Both the position numbers and the translations under genes were made by a program. The notes under the pieces were generated by a model. That model saw only the letters and a program-made list of their open reading frames with translations, did no database searches and was not told where the DNA came from. This document shows, piece by piece, positions 10,567 through 20,839 of a DNA stretch of 64,000 bases. The stretch comes from Furcasterigmium furcatum (lineage: Eukaryota > Ascomycota > Sordariomycetes > Glomerellales > Plectosphaerellaceae): assembly GCA_001599815.1 (NCBI GenBank), contig BCIA01000003.1, positions 744,001-808,000 of the forward strand. The letters are read 5' to 3'. Numbering within the stretch: position 1 is the first letter of the stretch; each line of letters opens with the position of its first letter.

Positions 10567-12174
10567 ATGAAGACCTATACAGAAGATGACGTCGACCAGG
10601 CTCTTGAAGCTATCGCAAATGGGCAATCTATCCGCAAGGCTTCCCTGGAGTGGGGCATTCCTAGGTCAACCCTTTCAACGCGTGCCTATGGGGTCCAACC
10701 CAAGGAAACTGCCCATACCCAACGGCAGAAGCTATCCCCGACCCAGGAAAAACAGCTATCAGAATGGATCCGGATCCAGGCTGCCCTAGGGCTCCCCCCA
10801 ACCCATCAACAAGTCAGGGATTTCGCAGACCGGATACTACGCCTCCGAGGAGACCCCCAGGGCATCGGGAAGAACTGGTTCCAAGCCTTCCTCAAGAGGA
10901 ACCCATCTATCAAGGTCCATAGAGCCAGGCCTATCGATTCCCAGCGTATCAACGGAGCCTCAGCTGACGTTATCAGGACTTGGTTCCGACGTCTAGCCGT
11001 CCCAGAGATCCAGGCTATCCAGCCAGCCAACAGATACAATATGGATGAGACGGGTATCCTAGAGGGTCGAGGGGCCAACGGTCTGGTCCTGGGATCCTCT
11101 GGGAGCCAGGCTCTCCGGAAAAAGCAGCCAGGATCCAGAGCCTGGACGTCTATCCTCGAGTGTATCAGTGCAAAAGGATCCCTGCTCCCACCCTTGGTTA
11201 TCTTCAAGGGCAAGACAGTCCAACAGCAGTGGTTCCCTCTGGATCTGGTTCACTATACCCAATGGAAGTTCACGGCAACAGATAACGGCTGGACCAGCGA
11301 TTCAACAGCTATCTATTGGTTGCAAGAGGTCTTCATCCCAGCTACCCAACCAACAGATCCATCCCAGCCCAGGCTGTTGATCCTAGATGGGCATGGCAGT
11401 CACGAGACAACAGAATTTATGTATCTCTGCTACAGCAACAATATCCAACTGGTTTTCCTGCCTCCCCATACGTCCCACGTCCTTCAACCTCTTGATCAGT
11501 CTGTCTTTGGACCCTTGAAGGCAGCCTATAAGAAGGAGCTGGGATCCCTGGAGACCTGGAACGATTCAACAGTTGTGGGCAAACGGAACTTTCTATCCTG
11601 TTATCAGAAGGCTCGCGAGACTGCCTGTTCAGACCAGAACATCAGGAGTGGATGGAAATCGACAGGTCTATGGCCAGTATCCCTGGCCAAGCCCCTCCTA
11701 AGCCCTCTACTCCTAGATAACAGCAACGGGGCTAGCAGCACAGTCAACAGTATCCTGGATAGAGCTGTTGGATCCAGAGCTATCGAAAACTGGGATATAG
11801 CTGGGTCTGCAGTAGCTTGGTCGACGCCCAGGAAGGCAGCTGATCTCCAGGGCCAGCTACGCCTATATAGCCAGCTGGATCAACCTACCAGTACGCAACG
11901 CCTACTATTCAGAAAGGTCCAAAAGGGATTCAACGAGAAGGACTACGCCCTTGCAACCTCGCAACAGAAGATCCAGATCCTAGAGGCCCAGTTGGAAGCA
12001 GCCAGGCCTAGGAAAAAGAAGAAGGTCCAGATCAGCCCCAATTCGAAGTTCGCCGACATCAACGCTATCCATAGGGCCCAGATTGAGGCTGGCGATAAAA
12101 TAGATCAGATAGATGGATCCAGCGACGATGAAATACCCAGTGGCCCAGAGGACTGTATCACAGTTGCAGCGTAG
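10567..12174 (+). CDS. Fot1/pogo-family transposase
   Basis: Single open frame of 535 residues. The N-terminus has a Psq-type helix-turn-helix, with IRKASLEWGIPRSTLSTR near residues 22-39. A CENP-B-type helix-turn-helix follows to about residue 130, then a DDE_1 catalytic domain. The acidic triad is visible as NMDETG near residue 159, LILDGHGSH near 272 and PLDQSVFGP near 310. A basic stretch (KKKKK-like) near residue 480 may be a nuclear signal. The frame is complete, so the element may still be active. It is transcribed in the same direction as the flanking genes. Confidence 0.95.
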   Translation: MKTYTEDDVDQALEAIANGQSIRKASLEWGIPRSTLSTRAYGVQPKETAHTQRQKLSPTQEKQLSEWIRIQAALGLPPTHQQVRDFADRILRLRGDPQGIGKNWFQAFLKRNPSIKVHRARPIDSQRINGASADVIRTWFRRLAVPEIQAIQPANRYNMDETGILEGRGANGLVLGSSGSQALRKKQPGSRAWTSILECISAKGSLLPPLVIFKGKTVQQQWFPLDLVHYTQWKFTATDNGWTSDSTAIYWLQEVFIPATQPTDPSQPRLLILDGHGSHETTEFMYLCYSNNIQLVFLPPHTSHVLQPLDQSVFGPLKAAYKKELGSLETWNDSTVVGKRNFLSCYQKARETACSDQNIRSGWKSTGLWPVSLAKPLLSPLLLDNSNGASSTVNSILDRAVGSRAIENWDIAGSAVAWSTPRKAADLQGQLRLYSQLDQPTSTQRLLFRKVQKGFNEKDYALATSQQKIQILEAQLEAARPRKKKKVQISPNSKFADINAIHRAQIEAGDKIDQIDGSSDDEIPSGPEDCITVAA

Positions 12175-12222
12175 CCAGTTTTAATTGATCTTGAAGTTGG
12201 TGTCGCGATTCTGGTGACGTTT

Positions 12223-12272
12223 TTTTGGGGTGGCCAGGTGAGGGGGGTGGCCAGGTAATGGGTGTGGGACGT
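12223..12272 (-). repeat. Right terminal inverted repeat
   Basis: Inverted partner of 10416-10465, differing at one base, also with the doubled inner word. Ends at the TA target duplication 12273-12274. Confidence 0.95.
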
Positions 12273-12284
12273 TAAATGTGCGCA

Positions 12285-12294
12285 TCGGCGCCGA
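12285..12294. promoter_or_regulatory. Shared palindrome TCGGCGCCGA
   Basis: Perfectly self-complementary version of the motif, only 13 bases beyond the transposon end and 218 bases upstream of the OYE-like start codon. Confidence 0.6.
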
Positions 12295-12310
12295 GAGATA
12301 CTACGCTAGG

Positions 12311-12320
12311 TCGGCACCGA
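12311..12320. promoter_or_regulatory. Shared palindrome TCGGCACCGA
   Basis: Second exact motif in the OYE-like promoter, 26 bases centre to centre from the one at 12285, which could allow cooperative binding. Confidence 0.6.
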
Positions 12321-12511
12321 GTACAGATTGACAAATGCAGCCGTCTGCTTGATATCGCACATGGTCAATTCTGTGATGTCCAATCATTCATGATTAGTAA
12401 ACGACCAAGTCTGGACTTTGGACTCTTATAGCACAGAGAGGCCCAGAGTTGACTCCGATCACATCAATCCCTACGTGTACCACATCGACTAGGCCCCTAA
12501 CGTCCGCCATC

Positions 12512-13998
12512 ATGTCCAGCCTCCTACTGCCTCTCTCCGTCCCGGGCTCATTGGAGTTCCGGAACCGCATATGCATGGGTTCAATGACCAGAAACCGCTG
12601 CACTCTCGAGAACATGCCGACGGAGGCGACGGCGGAACACTACTCAACTCGGGCCCGGGACGGAGCCGGTCTCATCGTTGCCGAGGGCACATTCATCTAT
12701 CTCAACGGGGCCGAGTGGCCCCATGCGCCTCTCATGTACAAGCCCGAGCATCGAGACGCCTGGAGGCCCGTTACAGACAAGGTCCACGACGCAGGCGGCA
12801 AGATATTTTTCCAACCCTGGCATCCAGGTACGCGGCGCACATCATGTCCTCCGAATCAGCTTCAGTGCTAAATGATCCCCGTGCCAAGGACGTATCCAGA
12901 ACGAGGAAATGCCCATGCTGAAAGAAACCAGCTATCCTGTCTACGCCCCGTCTTCCGTGCCCGCAGCCGGTGGCAAGTTCCGACTCCTGCCTGGAGTTCC
13001 GGTATGATCGAACCCCGAACTTCCACTCGACGAGTAGACCTGACGTCCATCCCCAATCAACAGGGACATACCGAAAATGTGACCCAGATCCAGAATACCG
13101 TGGAGATTATCGAACAGTTTCGGCACTCTGTCCAGCTGGCAAAAGACGCAGGCTTCGATGGCATCGAGCTCCTGTCGCAAGGGTGATTCAAGCCTGGGAC
13201 CTCGAGGAGACACTTTGGGCTGACAGGAATGGAAAACGTAGTGGCTACTTGCTACACAGCTTCCTGAACTCGTATGTCTGCTGCGCCGAATCACCCCCCG
13301 CTGCACTCCCCAGGTTCTGACCAGACTCGTCTCAGAAACTCGAACAGGAGGACGGACAAGTACGGCGGATCCGTCGAAAACCGGTGCCGTTTCCCTTTAG
13401 AAGTCCTGGACGCCATCTTGACGGTCTGGGACGCCGAGTTTGTCGGCATCAAAATCTGTCCCTCAGATGACTACAACGACTCCGCCATCTCGGACGAGGA
13501 GATGCGCGAGACGTACGACTACTACATCAAGGAACTGATGAAGCGCAAGCTGCTCTTCATCAACCTCTCGCGGCGCGGTGCGTTCGTCGCCCGGAACCAG
13601 GACGATTATTTCAAAACAGGGGCGAGGCCGGCCGGTCGAGAGATTCCCCGCGACTACGACAGTCTCGAGAGCTTCGGCGGACTCATTAAGTATCCGGGGA
13701 GCCCGACGCTGTTGATGGTCAACCATGAGTACACCGTGGAAGAAGCCGATGACCTGATCAGGCGTGGGAAAATTGATCTCGTCTCCTTCGGGCGCCCGTT
13801 CATCTACAATCCGGTAAGTTCTCAGCAGTAATCGGGAGAAAGATGCACGGCAATCACTTACACGTAATGCTGCAGGATCTCGTGTCTAGGATCAGCAAGC
13901 GACTCACTTTTGCCACCAACACACGAGGGGGAGCGGTCAATTATGGCCCATACAAGGATGTGAACGACAACTACAACGATTGGCCTGTAGCCTCGTAA
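12512..13998 (+). CDS. Old Yellow Enzyme-like FMN oxidoreductase
   Basis: Six exons (12512-12827, 12889-13001, 13064-13182, 13242-13271, 13336-13813, 13876-13998) encode 392 residues; the fourth is a 30-base micro-exon. The barrel of the NADH:flavin oxidoreductase family is recognisable from the start (LSVPGSLEFRNRICMGSMTR) and from RTDKYGGSVENRCRF in the fifth exon. The expected reaction is reduction of an activated C=C bond using FMN and NAD(P)H. The usual substrate-anchoring HGAN is replaced: the aligned residues read LSQG at 180-183, so the His and Asn are absent, while the following Tyr185 is kept. One acceptor (AAG at 12886-12888) is less usual, so exon 2 is slightly uncertain. Confidence 0.82.
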
Positions 13999-14105
13999 TA
14001 TTGGCCTCATCGTGTGGCTCTGGTAGAAGACTGCTCTAAATTGTACACACACCTTATTGCAAGATGATGGCCGCATTGGATTCCGTGCCGAGGGCGGCGA
14101 GCTAC

Positions 14106-16643
14106 CTAAGCTAAGTCGATGTCGAAACTGACTGGCCCTGAGAGCGTAATTGTCTCCGTTGGTCGATCAGGGAGAGCCACCACAACAGTGGCACTGCCCC
14201 TCATCTCGCCATCCCCCTCGCCCTTCAGCGCCAGCTCAACCCTCACAGGCGATCCAGGGGTGTCCTCGTCCTTCGGGCTCCAGCGCACCTGCACCCGCGC
14301 TGGTCCCTTGCTCCCTATCACGGGCACCTCGGCCTCGAACGTGCGGAAAAGCTGTAAGCGAGGCTTGAAAAAGATGGTAGCCCAGCCCGGAGACGCCGGC
14401 TTGATACCAGCGACCTCGTTGACGAATTCGTAAATCGGCACGCTTCCCCAGGCATGGCAGTCCGACCTCACGGACACCGCATCCTCGGCCCATGTCGACA
14501 CGTTCTGGCTCACCTGCTGTTTCCAGATGGCCCAGCAGTCGTGGAAATGGGCGTTGTACACCTCGTCACCGGCGGCGGCCAGGGCGCGGAAGCCGTAGAA
14601 GGCGAAGGAGACCGAGTACATGGTGAATGAGCGGTCTTCTTCCGAAGCATCGGAGTCTCCTGGGTCATTGGGTTGGGTCGCGGACGGCGCCTGCGAGAGG
14701 GGATTTCCATTGGCCAACGACTGCGTCAGAACATGAGAAGCCTGTTCCCCCGACGCCGCGCCCGATAAGACGGCCCAGATCTGAGAGTGTTGGCTATATT
14801 CGCCGGGTGGTACGGGTCTCGTCGCAAGGCCATCCGTGAAGAACTCGCCATCAAAGCAGTGTGTGCGCACAGCAGACGTGATCGCGTCCCCGCGACGGGT
14901 ATACTCCTGCGCTACTTCCGGCCTGCCGAGCATGCTGAGGAGCCCGGACATTTTCTTCAGGGTGTACGCGTACAGACAGTTAATGTAGGTTGAGAAGCCC
15001 GTCCGCTTGAGCGCCGGAGGGACGCCCTGCGGTACCCAGGGCCGGGTCCAGTCGGTGTACTCCCAAAGGACGTTGTTGAAGGCTCGAACGAGGTTGAAGC
15101 TAGGATCGACCCGGGCGGCAAAGGTCTCGAGGACGCTGTCGCAGACACCTAGGAATTGTCGGGTGAAGGCGGCATCGGCACGATACTCGTAGTGGTCTGC
15201 CACGGTACAGACCCAGTAGAGCGCGAAAGGCGGAATGTATTGTCGCTGCAGGCTGCCGCCGCCGGTTCGCGAGGCAGTGAGCCCGATGGAGGGCAGGAAA
15301 GAGTCGTGCATCTGGATGATCGCCTGCCGTGCCAGTCGGTCATCCCCAGCCACGAGGTAGGTGAACAAAATAGAACTTCTGGTGTCCATGGGATATTGCA
15401 GCTGCTCGTAGAACGGACAGTCCTCGTAGCAGTCGTGCATGCAGTTCTCCAGGGTCCGCACACTGATGTCCCAGAGCTTGGCCACCCATTCATCGCCGGT
15501 CGTAACGGAGGCTTTCCGAGCGAGAGGATAGTTGGTCTCGACGACATCAAAGCCCCGGATTTCGAGAGCAGAGTCCGGCGAGACGGTGATGTCTAAGGCG
15601 ATGTAGCGAAACGTGCGGAAATGGAAGGGCTGGAAGACTTCTTCCAGAGAGTTCTGCTCGTAGCCCAACGAGGCCGAGTTCGCGCCTCCGACGATGTAAA
15701 AGTCCGAGGGCCCCACGATCTTCTTGCTTGTGTCGCATCGATCGCCCTTGCGGCGAAGATGAGGTATAAGGTACGGTTCGTCTTCGTAACACTCTGAGTA
15801 GGTCAGGCGTACCGAGCTGCCGGCACCAATGTTTGCTGCGAATCGGAGCGCAAGCAGGGCATTGGTGTGGTTCGGTGCTTCCAGCTCAAGGTGATGCGTT
15901 GTTCCTGGAGTCAGGGTGATGGCCGGGAGCTTAGAGGAGGCAGGTCGGCAGAGAAGCTGGTTCCAGCTACTTGCGTCCTCAGAGCTCCTAACGTTTTGTA
16001 CTGCCGTGAAATGCGTCTCCTTTCGGGTCTGGAAAGGGATCATCCTGGAGCATAGTTTCCAGGGCAAAGAAATGCCCCAGCCTTCATCGATGCCAATGAC
16101 CTTGGCCTGCTTCCATGAAAAGCCGACATCTTTTCGTCGATCAATGGATTCAAAAGTATGAAGGAAGAGGTCAAACTTCTCATCGGTGCGCAGCCGAGCT
16201 GACGGGTCGATGGCAGTCTGCCAAGAGGAGTCGCTGTCGAGGACAACCTCCAGGCTAGCGTCACCATCGTCTCGAACTTTTCGGATATATAGGCCACCTA
16301 TCGGCATACGACAAAACGAAGTGGCGTACGTAGAGGCGTGGTAGAAGCGTAGAACGTGTACGGCAAGGTGGTTTCGTCCGGGCTGCAGAAACGGCTGGAC
16401 GTCGACTGTATCGTAGAACCAGCGGTTCTCATCTCCCTTGACAGGGCCGAAGTGAACAAGGTGTCGGTTGATGTAGAGTCTGTAGCGCGTGTCGGCAGTG
16501 ATATTGACGAGGATGGGGGTCTCGGGCACTTTCGTTATGTCGATGTGCTTGCGGAAGTGGACGAAGCCGCCGGCTGCATCGGTGCCGTTGTCATTCCAGT
16601 CTGGATGCCAGATCCAGGGGGACCCGAATTCGGAGAGGTCCAT
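14106..16643 (-). CDS. GH78 alpha-L-rhamnosidase (six-hairpin)
   Basis: Intron-less frame. I start it at the ATG of MDLSEFGSPWIW (16643), giving 845 residues; an in-frame codon at 16676 would add 11 unlikely residues. The order is that of GH78: an N-terminal beta-sandwich with YRLYINRHLVHFGPVKGD, a rhamnosidase-type middle region, and an (alpha/alpha)6 barrel containing CYEDCPFYEQLQYPMDTR near residue 420. It should release terminal alpha-L-rhamnose from plant glycosides. No signal peptide is visible, so the enzyme is probably cytosolic. It is divergent from a sugar transporter across 817 bases. It differs in its active-site segment from the other GH78 gene at 48164, so the two are not recent duplicates. 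Confidence 0.88.
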   Translation of the reverse strand: MDLSEFGSPWIWHPDWNDNGTDAAGGFVHFRKHIDITKVPETPILVNITADTRYRLYINRHLVHFGPVKGDENRWFYDTVDVQPFLQPGRNHLAVHVLRFYHASTYATSFCRMPIGGLYIRKVRDDGDASLEVVLDSDSSWQTAIDPSARLRTDEKFDLFLHTFESIDRRKDVGFSWKQAKVIGIDEGWGISLPWKLCSRMIPFQTRKETHFTAVQNVRSSEDASSWNQLLCRPASSKLPAITLTPGTTHHLELEAPNHTNALLALRFAANIGAGSSVRLTYSECYEDEPYLIPHLRRKGDRCDTSKKIVGPSDFYIVGGANSASLGYEQNSLEEVFQPFHFRTFRYIALDITVSPDSALEIRGFDVVETNYPLARKASVTTGDEWVAKLWDISVRTLENCMHDCYEDCPFYEQLQYPMDTRSSILFTYLVAGDDRLARQAIIQMHDSFLPSIGLTASRTGGGSLQRQYIPPFALYWVCTVADHYEYRADAAFTRQFLGVCDSVLETFAARVDPSFNLVRAFNNVLWEYTDWTRPWVPQGVPPALKRTGFSTYINCLYAYTLKKMSGLLSMLGRPEVAQEYTRRGDAITSAVRTHCFDGEFFTDGLATRPVPPGEYSQHSQIWAVLSGAASGEQASHVLTQSLANGNPLSQAPSATQPNDPGDSDASEEDRSFTMYSVSFAFYGFRALAAAGDEVYNAHFHDCWAIWKQQVSQNVSTWAEDAVSVRSDCHAWGSVPIYEFVNEVAGIKPASPGWATIFFKPRLQLFRTFEAEVPVIGSKGPARVQVRWSPKDEDTPGSPVRVELALKGEGDGEMRGSATVVVALPDRPTETITLSGPVSFDIDLA

Positions 16644-17460
16644 AATAATAGAGCAGCGTCGAGAGTAAATAAGCACAAGCGAAAGTGAGAGCCTGGTCTG
16701 TTGCAGACAAACAGCAACAAGGACGAGAACGAGCTTTTAACTCGACTTCTTTCAATGTCTGCTCGACCCGAGCGGCATTACCCGGCAAACGTATCTTCCG
16801 GGTGAGCTACAAGATACAAATTTTGCCCCTCGGGTTTACAATGGCCGAGAGCGACTCAAGGGCTCCCCATTAATCGAATGTTCCCCCCGTATTCGTCAAC
16901 TCTCGAACTCGGCCGCTTTTCTGACCCGGTGATGCCTTCATCCATGGATCACATCATCCGCATCAAGGAGGTGGAGTTGCCGTAAAATCCGCGATTGGCC
17001 CGTTTCTTGCGTTCTTTCTCCTGGCCAATCGCGTATTTTTCGCCTAACGCTTGAACTCTTGCAACCCCATTCTCCTCGTTAAAAAACAACTCGCCATCCC
17101 GCCATCCCCTCTTAGGCCTTAGCTCGGTTCCCCAGGCCATAGCACGGATTCTCAAGAACCTGGGGCTCCATGACACTCCAAACAACACCACGGGGTACTT
17201 TCCCCAGCATGGACACGGTCCCAAGGATCATGGGCTTCATGGCTGACACCATCCTCGCTGCAATGTAGCCCGAGTCGATGGTGTTTTCCCGAGTCCGGCA
17301 TGGGAAGACCCGAACGTATTGATGCCCCCAAGCCTCCATTTCAAAAGGGGCGTCTTCCCACGCTGGACTGAGCTGACTTCCTTTCCACTCAGCACGAAGA
17401 GCCTGACACACACGTTTACTTCCAAAACTTCGACCATCATAAGCGTCGATCATACTCGCC
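16644..17460. promoter_or_regulatory. Divergent promoter, rhamnosidase / sugar transporter
   Basis: Spacer of 817 bases between divergent genes, with no gene of its own. I found no copy of the TCGGN2CCGA palindrome here, which sets this pair apart from the CoA and ring-opening genes. Confidence 0.5.
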
Positions 17461-19008
17461 ATGGAGAACCTGGGCGAACAGGACCGCATTCATGCCCTCA
17501 TCCGCGACTCACCCTCGTGGTGGCGGAGCCCGGCCTTGCGCAGGCTCTACTTCTTCATGCTCCCGCCTCTCATGACTTCGACCGCACTCGGATTCGACAT
17601 CGCCATGACCAACGGACTCCAATCGGTGGAGCATTTTATGAACTTCTTCGGCAACCCAAGCGGCGCGGAGCTAGGCTTCTACGGCGCTGCCATGTCTGTC
17701 GGCGGCATCCTCGGTTCCATCGTCGGCGGGCCGTTGGTTGACCGTTTCGGCCGAAAGATCCTGTGCTTCGTCGGCGCCGCCCTTGTCGTCGGCATGGCCA
17801 TTATGCAGTCCTTCTCCACCAGTTTCGCCATGTTCAACGGCGGAAAGCTCGTCCTCGGTTTCGGCATCGCGATCGAGCAGGTGGCTTCACCCGTGCTTGT
17901 CACCGAGCTCGCGCACCCCAAGCAGAGAGTCACCGTCACGTCCATCTACAACACTGGAATATACATCGGCATGCTCATTGGCGCTTGGATCACCTTTGGG
18001 ACCTACTCTATGGACTCCAGCTGGTCGTGGAGGATCCCGTGTCTTCTTCAGGCCGCGCTCCCGGCGTACCAGCTGGTCATGATCTGGCTCTGCCCCGAAA
18101 GCCCCCGCTGGCTCATCTCCAAGGGCCGCCTCGACGAAGCGCGAGATATCCTTGTTAAATACCACGGCGACGGGGAGGAGAACGAGATCGTCCGAGCAGA
18201 GGTGCAGGAGATCATCGCCGGTATCGAGGCCGACCAGACGATGCTCAAGTTCAACAAGGAAGGTCTCAAGACCGTTCTCGGCTCCAAGGGCAATCGGCAC
18301 CGGCTCTGGATTACTTTTTGGTGTGCCGTGGGCTCCCAGTGCCTGGGCAACGGTCTCGTGTCGACCTATCTTCCGCTCATCCTGGACCAGGTCGGCCTCA
18401 CGTCGTCGGCCGAGAAGACCCTCATCAATGCCATGCTGAACACCTGGAATCTTCTTGTCGCTGTGCCGGCCGCCCTGGTGATCTACCGTTTCTCGAGCCG
18501 CGGGATCTTCCTCGTCTCCACAGCCGGTGTCATCGTGGTCTTCTCCATCTGGACGGCCCTGGCAGCCGAGTATGTCAAGACGCAGCAAGGTGGGCTGGGA
18601 ATAGGCGTGGTGGCGTCTATCTTCGTCTTCAACGGGTTCTACTCCATCTGCTGGGTGCCCATGGTCATCTCCTACCCGCTGGAGCTGTCCACGACCAAGC
18701 AGCGAGGCATCTTCTTCAGCTTCGAGCTCTTCGTGATCAACGCGTCTTCCTTCGTCATCAACTACATCAACCCCGTCGCCCTCGACGCTCTTTCCTGGCG
18801 GTACTACATCATCCAGTGTGTGTTCAACGCTGTGGTCTTCGCCGTCGTCTGGTTCACCTTTGTCGAAACCAAGGGACTCACGCTGGAGGAGATCGCAGGT
18901 GTTTTCGATGGATCTGAGGCCTTTGAGAATGCCGTCGCCGCGGTGGAGGCGGACATGAGAAAAGGCGGAGGGCAAGGTAGGCCATGTAGAGGTGACTGGG
19001 GAGGGTGA
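17461..19008 (+). CDS. MFS sugar transporter (lactose permease-like)
   Basis: Intron-less gene of 515 residues with about twelve membrane segments. Sugar-porter signatures are present: DRFGRK after the second segment, PESPRWLISKGR in the central loop, and FVETKGLTLEEI after the last segment. It belongs to the fungal hexose/disaccharide:H+ symporter type at the plasma membrane. The cargo cannot be read from sequence. Its position between a rhamnosidase, a regulator and a beta-glucosidase suggests uptake of rhamnose or of an intact glycoside. The C-terminal tail of roughly 35 residues is hydrophilic and ends GDWGG. Confidence 0.9.
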   Translation: MENLGEQDRIHALIRDSPSWWRSPALRRLYFFMLPPLMTSTALGFDIAMTNGLQSVEHFMNFFGNPSGAELGFYGAAMSVGGILGSIVGGPLVDRFGRKILCFVGAALVVGMAIMQSFSTSFAMFNGGKLVLGFGIAIEQVASPVLVTELAHPKQRVTVTSIYNTGIYIGMLIGAWITFGTYSMDSSWSWRIPCLLQAALPAYQLVMIWLCPESPRWLISKGRLDEARDILVKYHGDGEENEIVRAEVQEIIAGIEADQTMLKFNKEGLKTVLGSKGNRHRLWITFWCAVGSQCLGNGLVSTYLPLILDQVGLTSSAEKTLINAMLNTWNLLVAVPAALVIYRFSSRGIFLVSTAGVIVVFSIWTALAAEYVKTQQGGLGIGVVASIFVFNGFYSICWVPMVISYPLELSTTKQRGIFFSFELFVINASSFVINYINPVALDALSWRYYIIQCVFNAVVFAVVWFTFVETKGLTLEEIAGVFDGSEAFENAVAAVEADMRKGGGQGRPCRGDWGG

Positions 19009-19351
19009 GAATGAAAGTGCCAAGGCATAGCCAAAGTATTCTGCATGGTACGAGGGCAGAGACGAGCATCGAGGTTCAATTAGCACCAACGACACACCTG
19101 GTCGAGATGATTGCATTGGTGTTTGCGGGGGCCTGTGGGTGGTCGGTTAGCGGCATGCGGGGAGTATTTGGGGGATCCGTTTCGCGCCGGTCGGTCGGGT
19201 CAGTCTCTCATCTTCTCTCCCTCTCCCACCCAATCTACTCATGATCCTGCCCTTCTGTCGTGCCACCATCATGCCATGTGGTGACAACTGTTTCTCTCCC
19301 ATCTCCTCTGTTACCCGCTTTCTAGGCATCTTGCAACAGCCACTGCATCCA
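19009..19351. other. Promoter of the 19352 regulator
   Basis: Spacer of 343 bases. An in-frame extension upstream of the chosen start is open from 19241, but the cysteine cluster normally lies near the N-terminus, so I treat it as leader. No motif copy is seen. Confidence 0.45.
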
Positions 19352-20731
19352 ATGAGGAATACTAGAAGCAAAACCGGCTGCCTCACATGCAGAAAGCGGA
19401 AAATCAAGGTGAGTCCATCAGCATGGATGGCTCAAGACTTACCTGACCTCCGGGCACACACATAGTGCGACGAGACCCGGCCTGCTTGTTCCAATTGCAT
19501 CAAATTCTCCGCGCCCTGTCATTATGAGGAATCCCTCCCGGATCCTGCGAGACGGGGTCGTGGTCGACCACGGAATGACTGGGCGTCGATCATGCTTCCC
19601 GCGGCGGCCCAAACAACTCCGCCGCCGCCCACTGACGGTTGTTCCCAGGGCATGTCACCGCTGGGCCTCGCGGCTACGGTGTGCTCCCTGAACGCCGTCG
19701 ACATTGACCTCTTCCTGCACTTCGCCACCCACACCGGTCCGAGTCTCGGAGACCCAGGCGACCCGGACAACGACACGTCCTACTTCTGGGCACACAACGC
19801 CCCCCAGGTCGGTCTCCGGCACCCTTTCGTCCTGCATTTCATGTTTTGCCTCGCCGCGCAGCACATGATACGCCTCGGGTATCCCTTCAAAGCTCATTAC
19901 AAACCCGTTCTCGGACCGGAGAAAAGCGACCATGACCATCTCCAGTGGCTGGTGCGTCACCATCTCTCCGTCGGGCTGCGCGACATGGCCGCGCTCCTCC
20001 CCGCCCTCGACGCCAGCAACTGTGCCGCCCTCTACGTGTCGTCCCTGCTGGTTTCGCGCTGCATCTTCGCAGCAGGACCTCAGGGGCCCGACGACCTCCT
20101 CGTCTGCGACCTGAGCCGGGGCGAGAGCGGGCCACCAAATCAATGGACGCCGCTCATGCAGGGGGTCCGGCTCATACGCGAGACAATGGGCGAGGAGACC
20201 CTCTTTGCCGGGCTGATGAAGCCCATCGGGCCCCACGGGGACAGACTCGTCTGCGGGCCGACCGCCGACCGCCGACCGACGTTCCTGGCCTTTGGCCTGC
20301 CCCGAGTCAACTGGACTAAGGCAATGGGACGGCTTCGCTGCTTGGTGCAGTCGTCATCCCATCCTGGAGTGCATCTGCGTGCTCTGGACATGCTGGAGGT
20401 TGTCTACGAAGCCACGTATGGTATGGACGAGGATCCCGCAAGGGATGTTGATCCCAAGAACAAACTCATATTCCTGTGGTTGTACATGTTGGAGGATGAA
20501 TTCATAGACCACCTTCGCGCCAGGCACCCAGCGGCGCTGTTGATGCTGGCGCACTATGCGGTCTTGTTCCGGACCATAACCGCGGCCTGGTTCCTCCGCG
20601 GCTGGACCGAGCACTTGATCGGCCGCGTCAGACAGTTGCTCGGGCCGGAGCACGACGAGCTGGCGAGATGGCCGGCGGAAGCGGCTGGGCTGCCAGAGGA
20701 AGCAGCGTACACACCAGACGGACACATTTAG
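19352..20731 (+). CDS. Zn2Cys6 transcription factor
   Basis: Two exons, 19352-19408 and 19466-20731, encode 440 residues. The binuclear zinc cluster starts at residue 10 and is split by the 57-base intron: CLTCRKRKIK then CDETRPACSNCIKFSAPC. That intron position is common in this family. A short proline-rich linker follows, then an alpha-helical regulatory region (residues about 75-430) of the kind found in sterol-uptake-control-like factors, without a clear classical Fungal_trans middle domain. It lies between the sugar transporter and the beta-glucosidase, so it is a candidate local regulator of glycoside use. It is convergent with the beta-glucosidase gene. Confidence 0.88.
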
Positions 20732-20839
20732 GGATTCCCGACACATCCTGGTTGGTCAGGTAGTCCGCCACTGGGCTTTGAAACGCGGTCATGGGAAGTT
20801 GTTCTCGAACATGCTCTGCATTCTCCATATCAATTCTTC

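Larger units (their letters stand above)
10416..12272 (+). mobile_element. Intact Fot1/pogo-type DNA transposon
   Basis: Complete 1857-base element bounded by 50-base terminal inverted repeats with one mismatch and flanked by the target dinucleotide TA on both sides (10414-10415 and 12273-12274). It encodes one uninterrupted transposase. Size, TA duplication and transposase type place it in the Fot1 branch of Tc1/mariner/pogo. There is no sign of heavy C-to-T mutation or of frameshifts, which suggests recent insertion or escape from repeat-induced mutation. It sits between the monooxygenase stop and the paired regulatory palindromes of the OYE gene. Confidence 0.96.

Noticed and set aside
17770..17790. 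CGGCGCCG word inside the sugar transporter gene, and similar words in other coding regions (3902, 46130)
   Set aside because: They occur in GC-rich coding sequence, lack the full TCGG..CCGA arms, and are explained by codon use.
17887..19116. Minus-strand frame of 409 codons over the sugar transporter
   Set aside because: Antisense shadow of a clear 12-helix transporter, with Asp/Gly/Arg-rich unrecognisable content.
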